From: a virus
DNA: 64,000 nt
IMG/VR virus record: IMGVR_UViG_3300010370_000038
Location: 1 to 64,000 of that record
Reading direction: 5' to 3' (one strand)
Positions 55,901 through 63,565 of this stretch are shown in pieces. Numbering within the stretch: position 1 is the first letter of the stretch; every line of letters begins with the position of its first letter. Under the pieces are notes generated by a model, which worked only from the letters and a program-made list of their open reading frames with translations, did no database searches and was not told the origin of the DNA. The translations under genes were made by a program, and so were the position numbers.

Positions 55901-57401
55901 AAAAATTAAAGGAATTGATAGACTTTTCTTACAAAATGTCAAGGCAAAAGAGTTTAAAGTTGGAGAAAGACTAGTTTACTTTAAGGATGATGATACCAGA
56001 GTATCTCTTGCCAATACAACTATTACTTTGTCAGCAAGAACTGGTCCTTCCGCTAATGAAGGGGACCTAATGCTCGTATATCTACCAAACCATGGTATGT
56101 ACAGCGGTTCCAATAAAGTTGTTATTTCTGGCGTTGCTGACCTAGAGGATGCTACGCAATTAACAGCAAATGTAACATCATCCAGTACAGTAGTTTCCAT
56201 AGCATCTACAGTAAACTATGAGACATTTGAAGGTATGCCAGTTAGTGCAACAAATCCAGGATATGTCAAGATCGATGAGGAAATTATTGCCTACACATCT
56301 GTTGGTTCTGGCAATTTGGTAATTTCTTCAAGAGGAGTAGATGGAACCATCCCAACTCCACATGATACTGGCGAAACTGTAATGAAGTATGAAACTGCTG
56401 GCGTTTCGTTGAGAAGAATTAATAAGACTCATGACATAGACCCATATGAGTTTGATATTGATAATTACTATCTAAGAATAGATAGAACTGAAAGTGGAAC
56501 TGATCGTTCTTCCGATGGAAGTTTGACCAATGCTCCAATGCTAAGTTTCAATAAACTTGGCGCTGTTGGTGGAAACAATATCTATTCAACTTCAAACCTA
56601 CTGTTCTGTGCTATCAATCCACAATATAGAATTATTCAACCAACTGGCGCAACTTCTGTATCTGCTCAAGTCAGAACAATTACGGGAACAAGCCCAAGTG
56701 GAAGTGAAATATCATACATTGATCGTGGATACCAGGATATTCAATTGAATGAAGTAAATGAATTCCCAGATGTTAGAATGATTGCATCTAAAGTAAATGA
56801 AGATGCGTATAATACTGAACTATTCAGGAATAAGTCATTTACGACTGCAATTACTCTTGGAACCACAGATGAATATGTATCACCTGCTCTAGATTCCACA
56901 ATTGGTTCTACTGACTTTGAATTCTATAGATTAAACAAACCAGTATCTGATTATGCACTAGATGGTAGAATTAATATCTCTGGAGAAGATCCACATGCCA
57001 GCATATATGTAAGTAAACTGATCAACCTAGAAACTCCATCCGTTTCCCTCAAGTGTATCATTGAAGCTTATAGACCAGAAAGTGCCGATTTCCGTGTAGC
57101 ATATGCTATCAATACGGAGGGTCAGCAGGGAGAAGCACCATGGCGTCTCTTCCCAGGTTATGATAACTTAGTTGATACTGATGGGGATGGTATTGGCGAT
57201 AGCGTACTAAACCAGATTAATAATAATGGAAGAGCTGATCAAAAAATTAGAGCTTCTGCTAGTGGAGAATATATCCAATATGAATTTAATGCAGAAAATC
57301 TACAAAAGTTCAGCGCATTTAGAATTAAGATTATGATGTCTGGAACAAATGCGGCTCAACCGCCTAAATTTAGATCGATACGAGTTATCGCCCTAACATA
57401 A
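49974..57401 (+). CDS. gp10-like baseplate wedge/fibre connector with Trp-rich stretch (2475 aa)
   Basis: The N-terminus (MPQRTNLNINPYYDDYDQNS then YYRVLFKPGFPVQARELTTS) matches DUF4815, found at the start of cyanophage gp10-like proteins. Residues 1308-1381 (nt 53895-54116) are a low-complexity Trp/Gly/His/Tyr stretch with 31 Trp in 74. Before it is a KMEQRIERIEKAVSLSMLEE coiled-coil-like segment. The C-terminal third repeats GTGYIDG- and GHGYKVGD-type modules and ends in a domain like that of other large cyanophage tail proteins (FRSIRVIALT). Role in connecting fibres to the baseplate is inferred. Confidence 0.8.
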   Translation: MPQRTNLNINPYYDDYDQNSNYYRVLFKPGFPVQARELTTSQSILQNQVEKFARHFFKDGSVVIPGGVSYDLDYPAVQIESTFLGLDVSAYIKNFIGKEIRGQSSGVEGRVVNVLSESESDSGNIVLYVKYTTGANDNSVAVFSDGETLIALDTITYGNTTIASGNTFANVIPDNATAIGSAAHVDRGTFFFRGFFVDVEKQSIVLDQFGDKPSYRVGLQISEEIINAKQDNTLYDNAKGFTNYAAPGADRFKIATKLVKKPLTDLNDANFVELLRLNLGVLQIVPNKPDYAVVKDYIAQRDFEKTGNFFVEPFSITFHESLNNRRGNGGLFYENQVTDQGNVPSDDLLAISVGSGKAYVKGYDIDRPIASILDVEKPRTTRRVENVNVSFTIGNSVRLTNVTGHPAIKHELELYKQRLGANGTTLVGPKIGDARVYSFQLTSGEYKDDTTQFTMYVYDLNLYSFLHLANPLSATELPAGSYIKGQSSGATGYVTAAGSGSAKIYVRDVLGTFIQGEDIWINDNVENKRRILDTRTFSSKDVKSVYQQASAKGLAADFYADLALDTVPIPGYKDSDVFTLTNAGQLTIGDKAITGITTDTLYSIKQVGFQTSTIFRVKDIAKTGKAVTLEAVTPVNGISGGGLPAATLNTTIVALSPSLANTSDDGLFAVLPTNNIASVTLEESTLEFVDQITALTTNGSGEMTITNTTGIQGALFEDFDEDRYSVVYDDGSIATLTAEKFELNSGTNTVLIKGLKANETNVVANVTMKKPKMKAKQKVLNRSKVVNIVKSSKKNSGITTGTSLLDGLQYSSFYATRVQDSEICINYPDVVEVLAVHESWDINAPTFDKINFNSIENIQQSAIIGENVVGDDSKAIARVVGKPAAAQIEFIYLTDARFALGENVQFQESKIIATIDSIVNGNYKDVTHRYSLNQHQEKSFYNYSSIQRTAVSGNPPTRQLKVVFDYYTIPAGDDGDIITVNSYPPESYRNKIPHITSRVSDRDTNWATDVLDFRPYVDVYNPDTASYPPYDFDSRNFDASDKPKILMAPGESQIVSFEYYLARKDKLFLNKNGELFVVKGQPGVGSPDDLNEDNMLLGTISYPAFCDNANMVTIDLENPRRYTFADLVKMEQRIERIEKAVSLSMLEEQTKNVDVRDANGKSRFKNGFFADNFQSNDQIDTNHPDNKCEQSTEDEGVVTPVPSNGSLKSLIVTEATTNAQTFDSTVNYTLLDNNIQKSGDLLTLKYVEEEWVKQLAATGVSNINPFNVITWAVAITLTPDIDSWTRKIYTERTIEIKGLQKQVAVVTWRWRWHRRGYWWGWWGHYWHYWAYWGGWAWGHWGGHWYGHWGWGWWGWWGYRWGWHYYGWWGWGWWLARGWWWWAPSVYYVTVDLPTPVPADTIEMTSRVDEDYMRSRNVLMTAVSCKPNTRYYHFFDGTNNLDIIPKLLEIKDVTGAFQVGETVKGTSGSASITFRVCTPNHKQGPFNNPDRAFQTNPYNSGSTIPSTYSTSSTILNVDVAAMSEEAQGAYSGYVVNDMLLVGQTSGATAKVANIRFISDNFGDIYGCFFIRDPLADPAPPNRFKTGTKQFVLNTDINDTKPIPGTTKISRGAADYKSTGVVETWRTTKYKVYYHRDPLAQSFTTDASGVYITSIDVWFYQKDNKLPVFCEIRQMQLGTPTRNVLEYSEVKLDPDQVKLVPDDGASAGDDTYKTTFTFKSPVFCSPNEEFCFVLLSESDQYEVFLARMGDKTLNYQAFGLGANSQHSKQWGAGSLFKSQNGSIWTATQEEDLTFRIKRAKFTSKSGTVYLQNPDLDVSNNYTRKLRADAFQVISRSVTIGITTVNLGTPLAGILTTGRKIGETTAAENPSSTGKSYIYGNIENVGGPIDITYGSLAGVSTVAIGGTGYIDGQYTNVELYGVSSNGDGARANIFVKGGSVTGTGVTIITAGHGYKVGDILGITTSDIGGAGAQAQIAVEKIKGIDRLFLQNVKAKEFKVGERLVYFKDDDTRVSLANTTITLSARTGPSANEGDLMLVYLPNHGMYSGSNKVVISGVADLEDATQLTANVTSSSTVVSIASTVNYETFEGMPVSATNPGYVKIDEEIIAYTSVGSGNLVISSRGVDGTIPTPHDTGETVMKYETAGVSLRRINKTHDIDPYEFDIDNYYLRIDRTESGTDRSSDGSLTNAPMLSFNKLGAVGGNNIYSTSNLLFCAINPQYRIIQPTGATSVSAQVRTITGTSPSGSEISYIDRGYQDIQLNEVNEFPDVRMIASKVNEDAYNTELFRNKSFTTAITLGTTDEYVSPALDSTIGSTDFEFYRLNKPVSDYALDGRINISGEDPHASIYVSKLINLETPSVSLKCIIEAYRPESADFRVAYAINTEGQQGEAPWRLFPGYDNLVDTDGDGIGDSVLNQINNNGRADQKIRASASGEYIQYEFNAENLQKFSAFRIKIMMSGTNAAQPPKFRSIRVIALT
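53895..54116 (+). repeat. Trp/Gly-coding low-complexity G-rich DNA
   Basis: Repeated TGGGGC and GGCTGGTGG units on the + strand code for a W-G-rich stretch. It contrasts sharply with the AT-rich flanks. The strand has many G runs of three or four, able in principle to form G-quadruplexes. Confidence 0.9.
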
Positions 57402-57404
57402 TCC

Positions 57405-57430
57405 AAAGGCACCTAAATACAGGTGCCTTT
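57405..57430 (+). terminator. Rho-independent terminator with a late box in its loop
   Basis: 10-bp perfect stem AAAGGCACCT/AGGTGCCTTT with loop AAATAC and trailing TTT. The loop supplies the AAATA of the late box CTAAATA at 57413-57419. Confidence 0.88.
57413..57419 (+). promoter_or_regulatory. Late promoter box CTAAATA inside a hairpin loop
   Basis: It lies 24 nt before the ATG at 57444, at the usual distance for this window. Confidence 0.6.
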
Positions 57431-57443
57431 TTTAATAGTTGTT

Positions 57444-57911
57444 ATGCAACCCCCCAATCAATCGGATTTTAACAATTTCGTGAATATGACAAATATGCAG
57501 TCATATACACAAGCTGAATTGGAAAAAATGATGAGGGATAGGATACGAGATCCAAGAACCAATCCAGATGGTAGTGGAGAACCTCTTGGACCAAGTTGGA
57601 ATATGGCTCAGGTTAGAGAAGAACGTGAAGATGCCAGTATTTTTGATTATGAAGACCATTTTGATTTAAGACCAGTTAAAGGGGAACCTGGATTATATAA
57701 AGATATGCGTACAGGTGCTGTCATAAATGTTGATAAAACTTCTTATCAAATGTATATGACAAATAAAAAAAAGTTGGATTATCAAAGACAAAAACAAGAA
57801 ATTACCAATCAAAGAGTAGAAAAGATAGATTCTGATTTGTCTGATGTTAAAACAGAATTGTCTGAATTGAAAGGTCTAATTAAGGATTTAATCACTACAC
57901 TAAATACATAG
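57444..57911 (+). CDS. Hypothetical virion-associated protein (155 aa)
   Basis: MQPPNQSDFNNFVNMTNMQS, a helical middle with RDRIRDPRTNPDGSGEPLGP, and a C-terminal coiled coil (KIDSDLSDVKTELSELKGLI). The ATG at 57444 is preferred over an in-frame codon inside the terminator. Late box upstream. Function unknown. Confidence 0.68.
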   Translation: MQPPNQSDFNNFVNMTNMQSYTQAELEKMMRDRIRDPRTNPDGSGEPLGPSWNMAQVREEREDASIFDYEDHFDLRPVKGEPGLYKDMRTGAVINVDKTSYQMYMTNKKKLDYQRQKQEITNQRVEKIDSDLSDVKTELSELKGLIKDLITTLNT

Positions 57912-57927
57912 TGTGTGATAAAAATAA

Positions 57928-58248
57928 ATGCTATCTACATCCTACAGACTTCGTTTAGAGGAGATTTGCAGAAAGATTGTATCTCATGAAGAGGTCAGTT
58001 TAGAAGATATGATCTGGGCGGAGAAGTTGGCGAAAGCGAATAGATCCGCAGCAACACTTCTACGTCAAGCGAGAAGAACTGCAGAGAATCCAAACATGCA
58101 AGAAGGAGACCTTGATGATTTTTTAAATCAACTTGACATTGGTGGAACAGGGCATGAACGTTTCGGAAAGCGTGGATTTGATAGTGTAGATGAGCTTGCA
58201 GATTGGTTTACTCAAGATAAACCAGACGATTGGAGACAAAGGGATTGA
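57928..58248 (+). CDS. Hypothetical protein (106 aa)
   Basis: MLSTSYRLRLEEICRKIVSH then EEVSLEDMIWAEKLAKANRS. Helical, with ATLLRQARRTAENPNMQEGD in the middle. The end overlaps the next start. The same layout occurs upstream of gp13 in other cyanophages, as I recall. Function unknown. Confidence 0.66.
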   Translation: MLSTSYRLRLEEICRKIVSHEEVSLEDMIWAEKLAKANRSAATLLRQARRTAENPNMQEGDLDDFLNQLDIGGTGHERFGKRGFDSVDELADWFTQDKPDDWRQRD

Positions 58249-58454
58249 TGACTTACGATGAGTTTTTAGATAAAGATACAACTTTTCTGGATGATATGGA
58301 CAGATTAATCCAGATCAAACATAAGCATCGTATGGAATTTACCGAAGAAGAAAAGATAATTAATCAACATCTAATTACTTATGCAGAGGAAATGAAGATA
58401 AATGAACTTAGATTTCAATTTGAAAAATGTTTTAGAATTGATGAGGACTCATAA
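58248..58454 (+). CDS. Hypothetical protein (68 aa)
   Basis: MTYDEFLDKDTTFLDDMDRL then IQIKHKHRMEFTEEEKIINQ. Acidic, helical and probably coiled coil. The ATG shares a base with the previous stop (TGATG). Function unknown. Confidence 0.62.
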   Translation: MTYDEFLDKDTTFLDDMDRLIQIKHKHRMEFTEEEKIINQHLITYAEEMKINELRFQFEKCFRIDEDS

Positions 58455-58457
58455 ATA
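58450..58457 (+). promoter_or_regulatory. Late promoter box CATAAATA
   Basis: CATAAATA overlaps the preceding stop and lies 26 nt before the next ATG. Confidence 0.7.
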
Positions 58458-58483
58458 ATTAATAATAGTAGTCTTTTGCAAAA

Positions 58484-58819
58484 ATGTCAGTATATGTAAG
58501 AAATATTGTCATTCATTCGGGATCAACTTTTTCTGAAACTTTTAATCTGACAAACTCAGATAATTCAGCTTTCAGTTTGGTTGGTTGTGGTATAAGTGCT
58601 GTGATGAAAAAGCATCCACGAGCATCAACTGGTGTTGGATTTGCAGTTACAACTACAAGCCCATCAACAGGAGAATTGAGGGTTTCTATGGGATCGACTG
58701 ATACATCTTCTCTTAAAGAAGGAAGGTATCAATATGATGTATTAGTAACAAAATCAAATGGAGATAAGATAAGAGTTTTGGAAGGTTCTGTTATGGTTAG
58801 AGCAGGAGTTACCACATGA
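58484..58819 (+). CDS. Beta-sandwich virion protein, BppU_N-like (111 aa)
   Basis: The pattern SGSTFSETFNLTNSDNSAFS, then a Leu-Val-Gly strand, SGISAVMKKHPRASTG and GELRVSMGSTDTSSLKEGRY-QYDVLV resembles the N-terminal Ig-like domain of phage baseplate proteins. A structural role is likely; exact location unknown. Confidence 0.6.
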   Translation: MSVYVRNIVIHSGSTFSETFNLTNSDNSAFSLVGCGISAVMKKHPRASTGVGFAVTTTSPSTGELRVSMGSTDTSSLKEGRYQYDVLVTKSNGDKIRVLEGSVMVRAGVTT

Positions 58820-58932
58820 AAATAACAATACAAGTAGATGAAATCTTAAAGGCAAAGATTCAAAATACCAGCATTGGGAGGAAAGTAACCCTTCTAAATA
58901 ATAATAATCCTAAAATTAGAGTAAAAGGATAA
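58816..58932 (+). CDS. Very small basic protein (38 aa)
   Basis: MKITIQVDEILKAKIQNTSI then GRKVTLLNNNNPKIRVKG. It overlaps the previous gene by 4 nt and ends 2 nt before gp13. Function unknown. Confidence 0.5.
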   Translation: MKITIQVDEILKAKIQNTSIGRKVTLLNNNNPKIRVKG

Positions 58933-58934
58933 GA

Positions 58935-59777
58935 ATGGCTCAACCAGCTACGAGACAAGGGTTAATAGATTATTGCTTGAGGCAACTAGGAGCCCCAGTT
59001 TTAGAAATTAATGTTGACAATGACCAGATTGAAGATTTGGTTGATGATGCCTTGCAATTTTTTCAGGAGAGGCATTATGATGGTACGGAGCAGCAATATT
59101 TAAAATATAAAATTACTGAGGCAGATATTAACAGAGGAAAGGCAAGGGGAGGTAATCAAGCGGTTGGTATAACCACCACATCAGATATAGCAACTATTAA
59201 TGGCACATCAGTATCTTTCTCATTTGAAGAAAATAGCAATTTCCTAAAATTACCAGATGATGTCATTGGTGTTAATAAAGTATTTCGTTTTGATAGTAGT
59301 AGCATTTCTTCTGGAATGTTTAGTGTCAAGTATCAGTTATTTTTGAATGATATTTACTGGTTGGGTGCAAGTGAACTGTTGAGTTATTCGATGGTTAAAA
59401 GTCATCTAGAAACCATCGATATGCTATTGACTACTGATAAGCAACTAAGATTTAATAAAACTCAGGGAAAACTATTCATAGATATCGAATGGTCCCAGGC
59501 AACTGCTGGAGATCACATCATTATCGACTGTTGGAGAGCACTTGATCCTATTACAAATGGAAAAGTATGGAATAATTCTTTCTTAAAAAGATATCTCACT
59601 TCCTTAATTAAAAGGCAGTGGGGTCAAAATATGATGAAGTTTCAGGGCATCAAACTTCCTGGTGGTGTTGAATTAAATGGAAGACAAATGTACGATGATG
59701 CAACAGCAGAACTTCAGGAGTTGAGAGATAAGATGATAAGTGAATATGAAGTACCACCGTTAGATCTAATTGGGTAA
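58935..59777 (+). CDS. 13: Neck protein gp13
   Basis: 280 aa (T4 309). ATRQGLIDYCLRQLGAPVLE, then INVDNDQIEDLVDDALQFFQ and ERHYDGTEQQYLKYKITEAD match gp13, which caps the filled head and joins it to the tail. It shares a base with gp14 (TAATG), in T4 order. Confidence 0.92.
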   Translation: MAQPATRQGLIDYCLRQLGAPVLEINVDNDQIEDLVDDALQFFQERHYDGTEQQYLKYKITEADINRGKARGGNQAVGITTTSDIATINGTSVSFSFEENSNFLKLPDDVIGVNKVFRFDSSSISSGMFSVKYQLFLNDIYWLGASELLSYSMVKSHLETIDMLLTTDKQLRFNKTQGKLFIDIEWSQATAGDHIIIDCWRALDPITNGKVWNNSFLKRYLTSLIKRQWGQNMMKFQGIKLPGGVELNGRQMYDDATAELQELRDKMISEYEVPPLDLIG

Positions 59778-61162
59778 TGGCACTTAATCCTTTTTTCATT
59801 CACGGTTCTCAAGGGGAACAGAACCTCATTCAAGACTTAATCAACGAACAGTTGAGAATGTATGGCGTAGAAGTCATTTACATTCCAAGAAAGTTTGTTA
59901 ATAAAAAAACTATTATTGCAGAAGTTCAATCATCAAAATTTGATGACAACTTTGCAATAGAAGCATATTTGAATAACTTTGACGGTCCAACTGGAAATGG
60001 TGATATCATGACAAAATTTGGTATTACCATTAAGGATGAGATCTCATTGACTATTTCTAAAGAAAGGTATGATGACTTCATCAAACCATTCATGGAAGAT
60101 ATGGATGATTATGAAGTACCACTTTATGGCACTCCTAGAGAAGGAGACTTGATCTTTTTTCCATATGGAAAAAAATTATTTGAAGTTAAGTATGTTGAGT
60201 TTGAAAAACCATTTTATCAACTTCAAAAAGTATTTACCTTCGAATTAACTTGTGAGTTGTTTGAATACGAAGATGAGGTATTGGATACTGGCATCAGTGA
60301 TATTGACCTGAATATTCAGGAACAAGGATACATTGCGACTATAAACATTGTTGGGAGTGGTGTAACTGCAACTGGAACAGCAACGACGACAACTGGATAT
60401 GTCCAAAGAGTCATATTGGTTAACGATGGTCATGGATATACAAGCACTCCACTAGTAACATTTACATCTCCTCCAGTTGGATTTACTACGGCAACAGCAG
60501 TTGCAATAACAACTCAGAGAGGATTACTATATTCTGTTGAGGAAATAAGAATTACAAATGCTGGTTATGGATATACTCAGATTCCAAAAGTATACATTAC
60601 TGGTGGAAACGGAGCTGGTGCTATAGCAACTTGCCTATTCACTGTCGGATCGGCAACATCATTTGGCGTTGGTAAAATTAATATAGGTGCCGCTGGAACC
60701 AATTATGCAGTGGCACCGACAGTAACTGTATCTTCCCCACCAGGCGCTGGAGTAACGGCGATAGCAAGGGCGCAGATTGATGCGAATGGAGCTGTCACAT
60801 CAGTGTATATGTTGGATGCTGGTTCTGGATATACCAGTGCTCCAACAATAACGTTCTCCAATCCACCCGTCAATGGAAGTGGTAGCTATAAATTTAATGA
60901 GATTGTTACTGGTCAGGATAGTGGTGTTACTGGAAGAGTAAGAGAATGGAACAGTTCAACAAACACTTTAAAGGTTGGAATTGTTACTGGAGCATTCTAT
61001 AGGAATGAGCAAATCGTTGGTAGTGATTCAAATGCTACATATACTATAAGAAAGTTTGTTTCAGATAATCTCTGGGATCCATATGCTCAGAATGATGAGA
61101 TTGAATTAGAGGCAGACTCCATTTTAGATTTTTCAGAAAGCAACCCATTTGGTAATTACTAA
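59777..61162 (+). CDS. 14: Neck protein gp14 with inserted repeats (461 aa)
   Basis: The N-terminus (MALNPFFIHGSQGEQNLIQD then LINEQLRMYGVEVIYIPRKF) and the C-terminus (LDFSESNPFGNY) match gp14. About residues 185-400 hold GHGYTSTPLVTFTSPP-like repeats. T4 gp14 is 256 aa, so this block is a large insertion, probably surface-exposed on the neck. Precedes gp15 with a shared base. Confidence 0.9.
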   Translation: MALNPFFIHGSQGEQNLIQDLINEQLRMYGVEVIYIPRKFVNKKTIIAEVQSSKFDDNFAIEAYLNNFDGPTGNGDIMTKFGITIKDEISLTISKERYDDFIKPFMEDMDDYEVPLYGTPREGDLIFFPYGKKLFEVKYVEFEKPFYQLQKVFTFELTCELFEYEDEVLDTGISDIDLNIQEQGYIATINIVGSGVTATGTATTTTGYVQRVILVNDGHGYTSTPLVTFTSPPVGFTTATAVAITTQRGLLYSVEEIRITNAGYGYTQIPKVYITGGNGAGAIATCLFTVGSATSFGVGKINIGAAGTNYAVAPTVTVSSPPGAGVTAIARAQIDANGAVTSVYMLDAGSGYTSAPTITFSNPPVNGSGSYKFNEIVTGQDSGVTGRVREWNSSTNTLKVGIVTGAFYRNEQIVGSDSNATYTIRKFVSDNLWDPYAQNDEIELEADSILDFSESNPFGNY

Positions 61163-62028
61163 TGTTAGGAACTTATTTTTATCACGAAATTATAAGAAAA
61201 ACCATTATTGGTTTTGGAACTCTTTTTAATAATATTGAGTTGAGGCACCAGGACAAAAATGGTGCTGATATTAGTGTCCTGAAAGTTCCTCTTGCATATG
61301 GTCCTATGCAAAAATTTCTTGCTAGAATTGAGCAAGGAAGAACAGACTTAGAAAGAGATATTGCTATTACTCTCCCAAGAATGTCATTTGAATTGACGGG
61401 GATTTCATATGATCCAACTAGAAAGGTTGGGGTTACTCAAACTTTTAAAGCATTAGATGAGAATAAAAAAATCAAGCAAGTCTATATGCCAGTTCCATAT
61501 AACATGGATTTTCAGTTAAATATTTTTTCAAAACTAAATGATGATGTTTTGCAAATCATCGAACAGATATTACCTTTCTTTCAACCATCATTTAATATCA
61601 CTGTCGATCTAGTAAATTCAATTGGAGAGAAAAAAGATATTCCCATTGTCCTCAATAATATATCATTTACTGATGAGTATGAAGGAGATTTCACTACTAG
61701 AAGAGCTCTAATTTATACATTAACATTTACAGCAAAAACTTATCTGTTCGGTCCTATCGCAGAGAATTCAGACGGAATTATCAGAAAAGTTCAAGTCGAT
61801 TCTTTCACAAGTACAGATGTTTCTACTGCAAGACGATCTGTACGATTGCAAGTTACTCCTACTGCAACTAAAGATTATGATAATGACGGGCAAATCACAG
61901 AATCTGATGATGCAATACTTCAGTCTGGTCAAGCAGATGGTGATGATTTTGGATTTGGTGAGATCACAACGTTCTTTACTACTCCAAAACTTTGGAGTCC
62001 AAGTCAAGGAAAAGATGTTGACCTATGA
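61162..62028 (+). CDS. 15: Tail completion / sheath-stabiliser protein gp15
   Basis: 288 aa (T4 272). MLGTYFYHEIIRKTIIGFGT, then SRITLPRMSFELTGISYDP-like text (AITLPRMSFELTGISYDPTR) and QVYMPVPYNMDFQLNIFSKL match gp15, which stops sheath and tube growth and binds the neck. It overlaps gp16 by 4 nt. Confidence 0.9.
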   Translation: MLGTYFYHEIIRKTIIGFGTLFNNIELRHQDKNGADISVLKVPLAYGPMQKFLARIEQGRTDLERDIAITLPRMSFELTGISYDPTRKVGVTQTFKALDENKKIKQVYMPVPYNMDFQLNIFSKLNDDVLQIIEQILPFFQPSFNITVDLVNSIGEKKDIPIVLNNISFTDEYEGDFTTRRALIYTLTFTAKTYLFGPIAENSDGIIRKVQVDSFTSTDVSTARRSVRLQVTPTATKDYDNDGQITESDDAILQSGQADGDDFGFGEITTFFTTPKLWSPSQGKDVDL

Positions 62029-62459
62029 CAATGGATAAATTTGACAAGATTAGCGAATCTTTAGACATCGAAACTTCAATCGTAGAAACAGTTAAGGAAC
62101 CTGCCCCAGTTAAGGTTGAGAAAAAAACGACTGGAGATGTTGATAAAGATTATGAGTATACCAGAGCAAATCTTTATTCTCTAATTGAAAAGGGGCAAGA
62201 AGCACTGAATGGTGTTATGGAACTTGCTGCTGAGAGTGACAGCCCAAGAGCTTATGAAGTTGTTGGGCAACTCTTAAAAAATGTAAGCGATACAACTGAT
62301 AAGTTAATGGATCTTCAAAAGAAAGTTAAGGACATAGAAGATCAAAGTGAAAAGAAAACAACTAATAATGTTACAAACAATGCATTATTTGTTGGAAGTA
62401 CGGCAGAACTTCAAAAGTTACTAAAGCAAGGTTTTCTAAATAATAATGACGATAAATAA
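62025..62459 (+). CDS. 16: Terminase small subunit gp16
   Basis: 144 aa. DKDYEYTRANLYSLIEKGQE and ALNGVMELAAESDSPRAYEV match gp16, which forms a ring and regulates DNA packaging by gp17. The C-terminus has a coiled-coil region (LMDLQKKVKDIEDQSEKKTT). Confidence 0.9.
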   Translation: MTMDKFDKISESLDIETSIVETVKEPAPVKVEKKTTGDVDKDYEYTRANLYSLIEKGQEALNGVMELAAESDSPRAYEVVGQLLKNVSDTTDKLMDLQKKVKDIEDQSEKKTTNNVTNNALFVGSTAELQKLLKQGFLNNNDDK

Positions 62460-62487
62460 ATTCTTACTGCCAAGGAAGAGATAAAGG

Positions 62488-63564
62488 ATGACTGAAAAAA
62501 AGAAAGACCACGAAGTTTCCATGGCGCAATCTCAATTGGCGTCTGCAAAGACTAATATTTTGAAACTTCAAAAGAAGTTGGGCAAGAAGGAGAGAGATAT
62601 TCCAGCTTGGATTCAAGCAAAAATTACTGATACTGCACATAACATGGATGCTGCTACTAGTTACAAAGAAGGCGTAAGTTTTGATATTGGACCTGGGCAC
62701 AAAGGAGCACAAAGAACTCAAAAGATTTATAATAAAGCAAAAGAGGGTGCTGGAACTGAAAAGGAGTGGTTAAAGAAAACTGGTCCACAGCTTCCACTTG
62801 CTAAGAAAAACAATAAAGTTCAAATGGCTCATTATGAACTTGAGGGATCTTTAATATCAGAAAGAGAATTTGATGAACCAGGAGAGGAAGATTGGAGACC
62901 AGATGTTCGTGCCCATAATAAGAAGTATGGTGGATATAAACCAAAGGGTTACTGGCGTCCAAAACCAAAACCAGGATCTGGTCCAAGTTTACCTCAAGCT
63001 AAAGCAAAGACAAAAGTTCAGGTAGCACATTATGAAATTGATGGTGATGTTATTGACGAAGCAAAGGGCAAAAAGGATCCTTGCTGGAAGGGATATAAGC
63101 AAATTGGAATGAAAAAGAAAGGTGGAAAAGAAGTTCCTAATTGTGTTCCTGTTTCCGAAGAAAAGAAAGATCCATGTTGGAAAGGATACACGCAGGTTGG
63201 AATGAAAAAGAAGAATGGTAGAGAAGTTCCAAACTGTGTACCATCAGCAGGAGTACCAAAGGCAACTGGATATAAAGCAGAATCTCACGATCTCAAAACT
63301 TTTAAGCAATTCTGTGCAGAGGCAGCCTGGACACGAAAGGAGGGTCAAAACAAGAATGGTGGTCTCAACGAGAAAGGTAGAAAATCCTACGAAAGAGCTA
63401 ATCCTGGAAGCGACCTTAAGGCACCTTCAAAGAAAGTTGGAAATCCCCGCAGGGCGTCATTTTGTGCCAGAATGAGTGGCATGAAAAAGAAATTAACTTC
63501 TGCCAAGACTGCTAATGATCCAAATAGCAGAATCAACAAATCACTCAGAGCTTGGAACTGCTAA
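62488..63564 (+). CDS. Lys-rich hypothetical protein with DUF6321-like C-terminus (358 aa)
   Basis: Basic throughout. Two copies of a Cys-Trp repeat (KKDPCWKGYKQIGMKKKGGK and KKDPCWKGYTQVGMKKKNGR, each followed by EVPNCVP) lie at about residues 198-255. The C-terminus (AWTRKEGQNKNGGLNEKGRK then NPRRASFCARMSGMKKKLTS, TANDPNSRINKSLRAWNC) matches what I recall as DUF6321. Position between gp16 and gp17 suggests a packaging or capsid-associated role. Confidence 0.72.
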   Translation: MTEKKKDHEVSMAQSQLASAKTNILKLQKKLGKKERDIPAWIQAKITDTAHNMDAATSYKEGVSFDIGPGHKGAQRTQKIYNKAKEGAGTEKEWLKKTGPQLPLAKKNNKVQMAHYELEGSLISEREFDEPGEEDWRPDVRAHNKKYGGYKPKGYWRPKPKPGSGPSLPQAKAKTKVQVAHYEIDGDVIDEAKGKKDPCWKGYKQIGMKKKGGKEVPNCVPVSEEKKDPCWKGYTQVGMKKKNGREVPNCVPSAGVPKATGYKAESHDLKTFKQFCAEAAWTRKEGQNKNGGLNEKGRKSYERANPGSDLKAPSKKVGNPRRASFCARMSGMKKKLTSAKTANDPNSRINKSLRAWNC

Positions 63565-63565
63565 A

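Noticed and set aside
2268-57000. Many short reading frames on the opposite strand inside virion genes
   Set aside because: They lie inside long, well supported genes, have no spaced ribosome sites, and their products are low-complexity mirror readings of fibre repeats.
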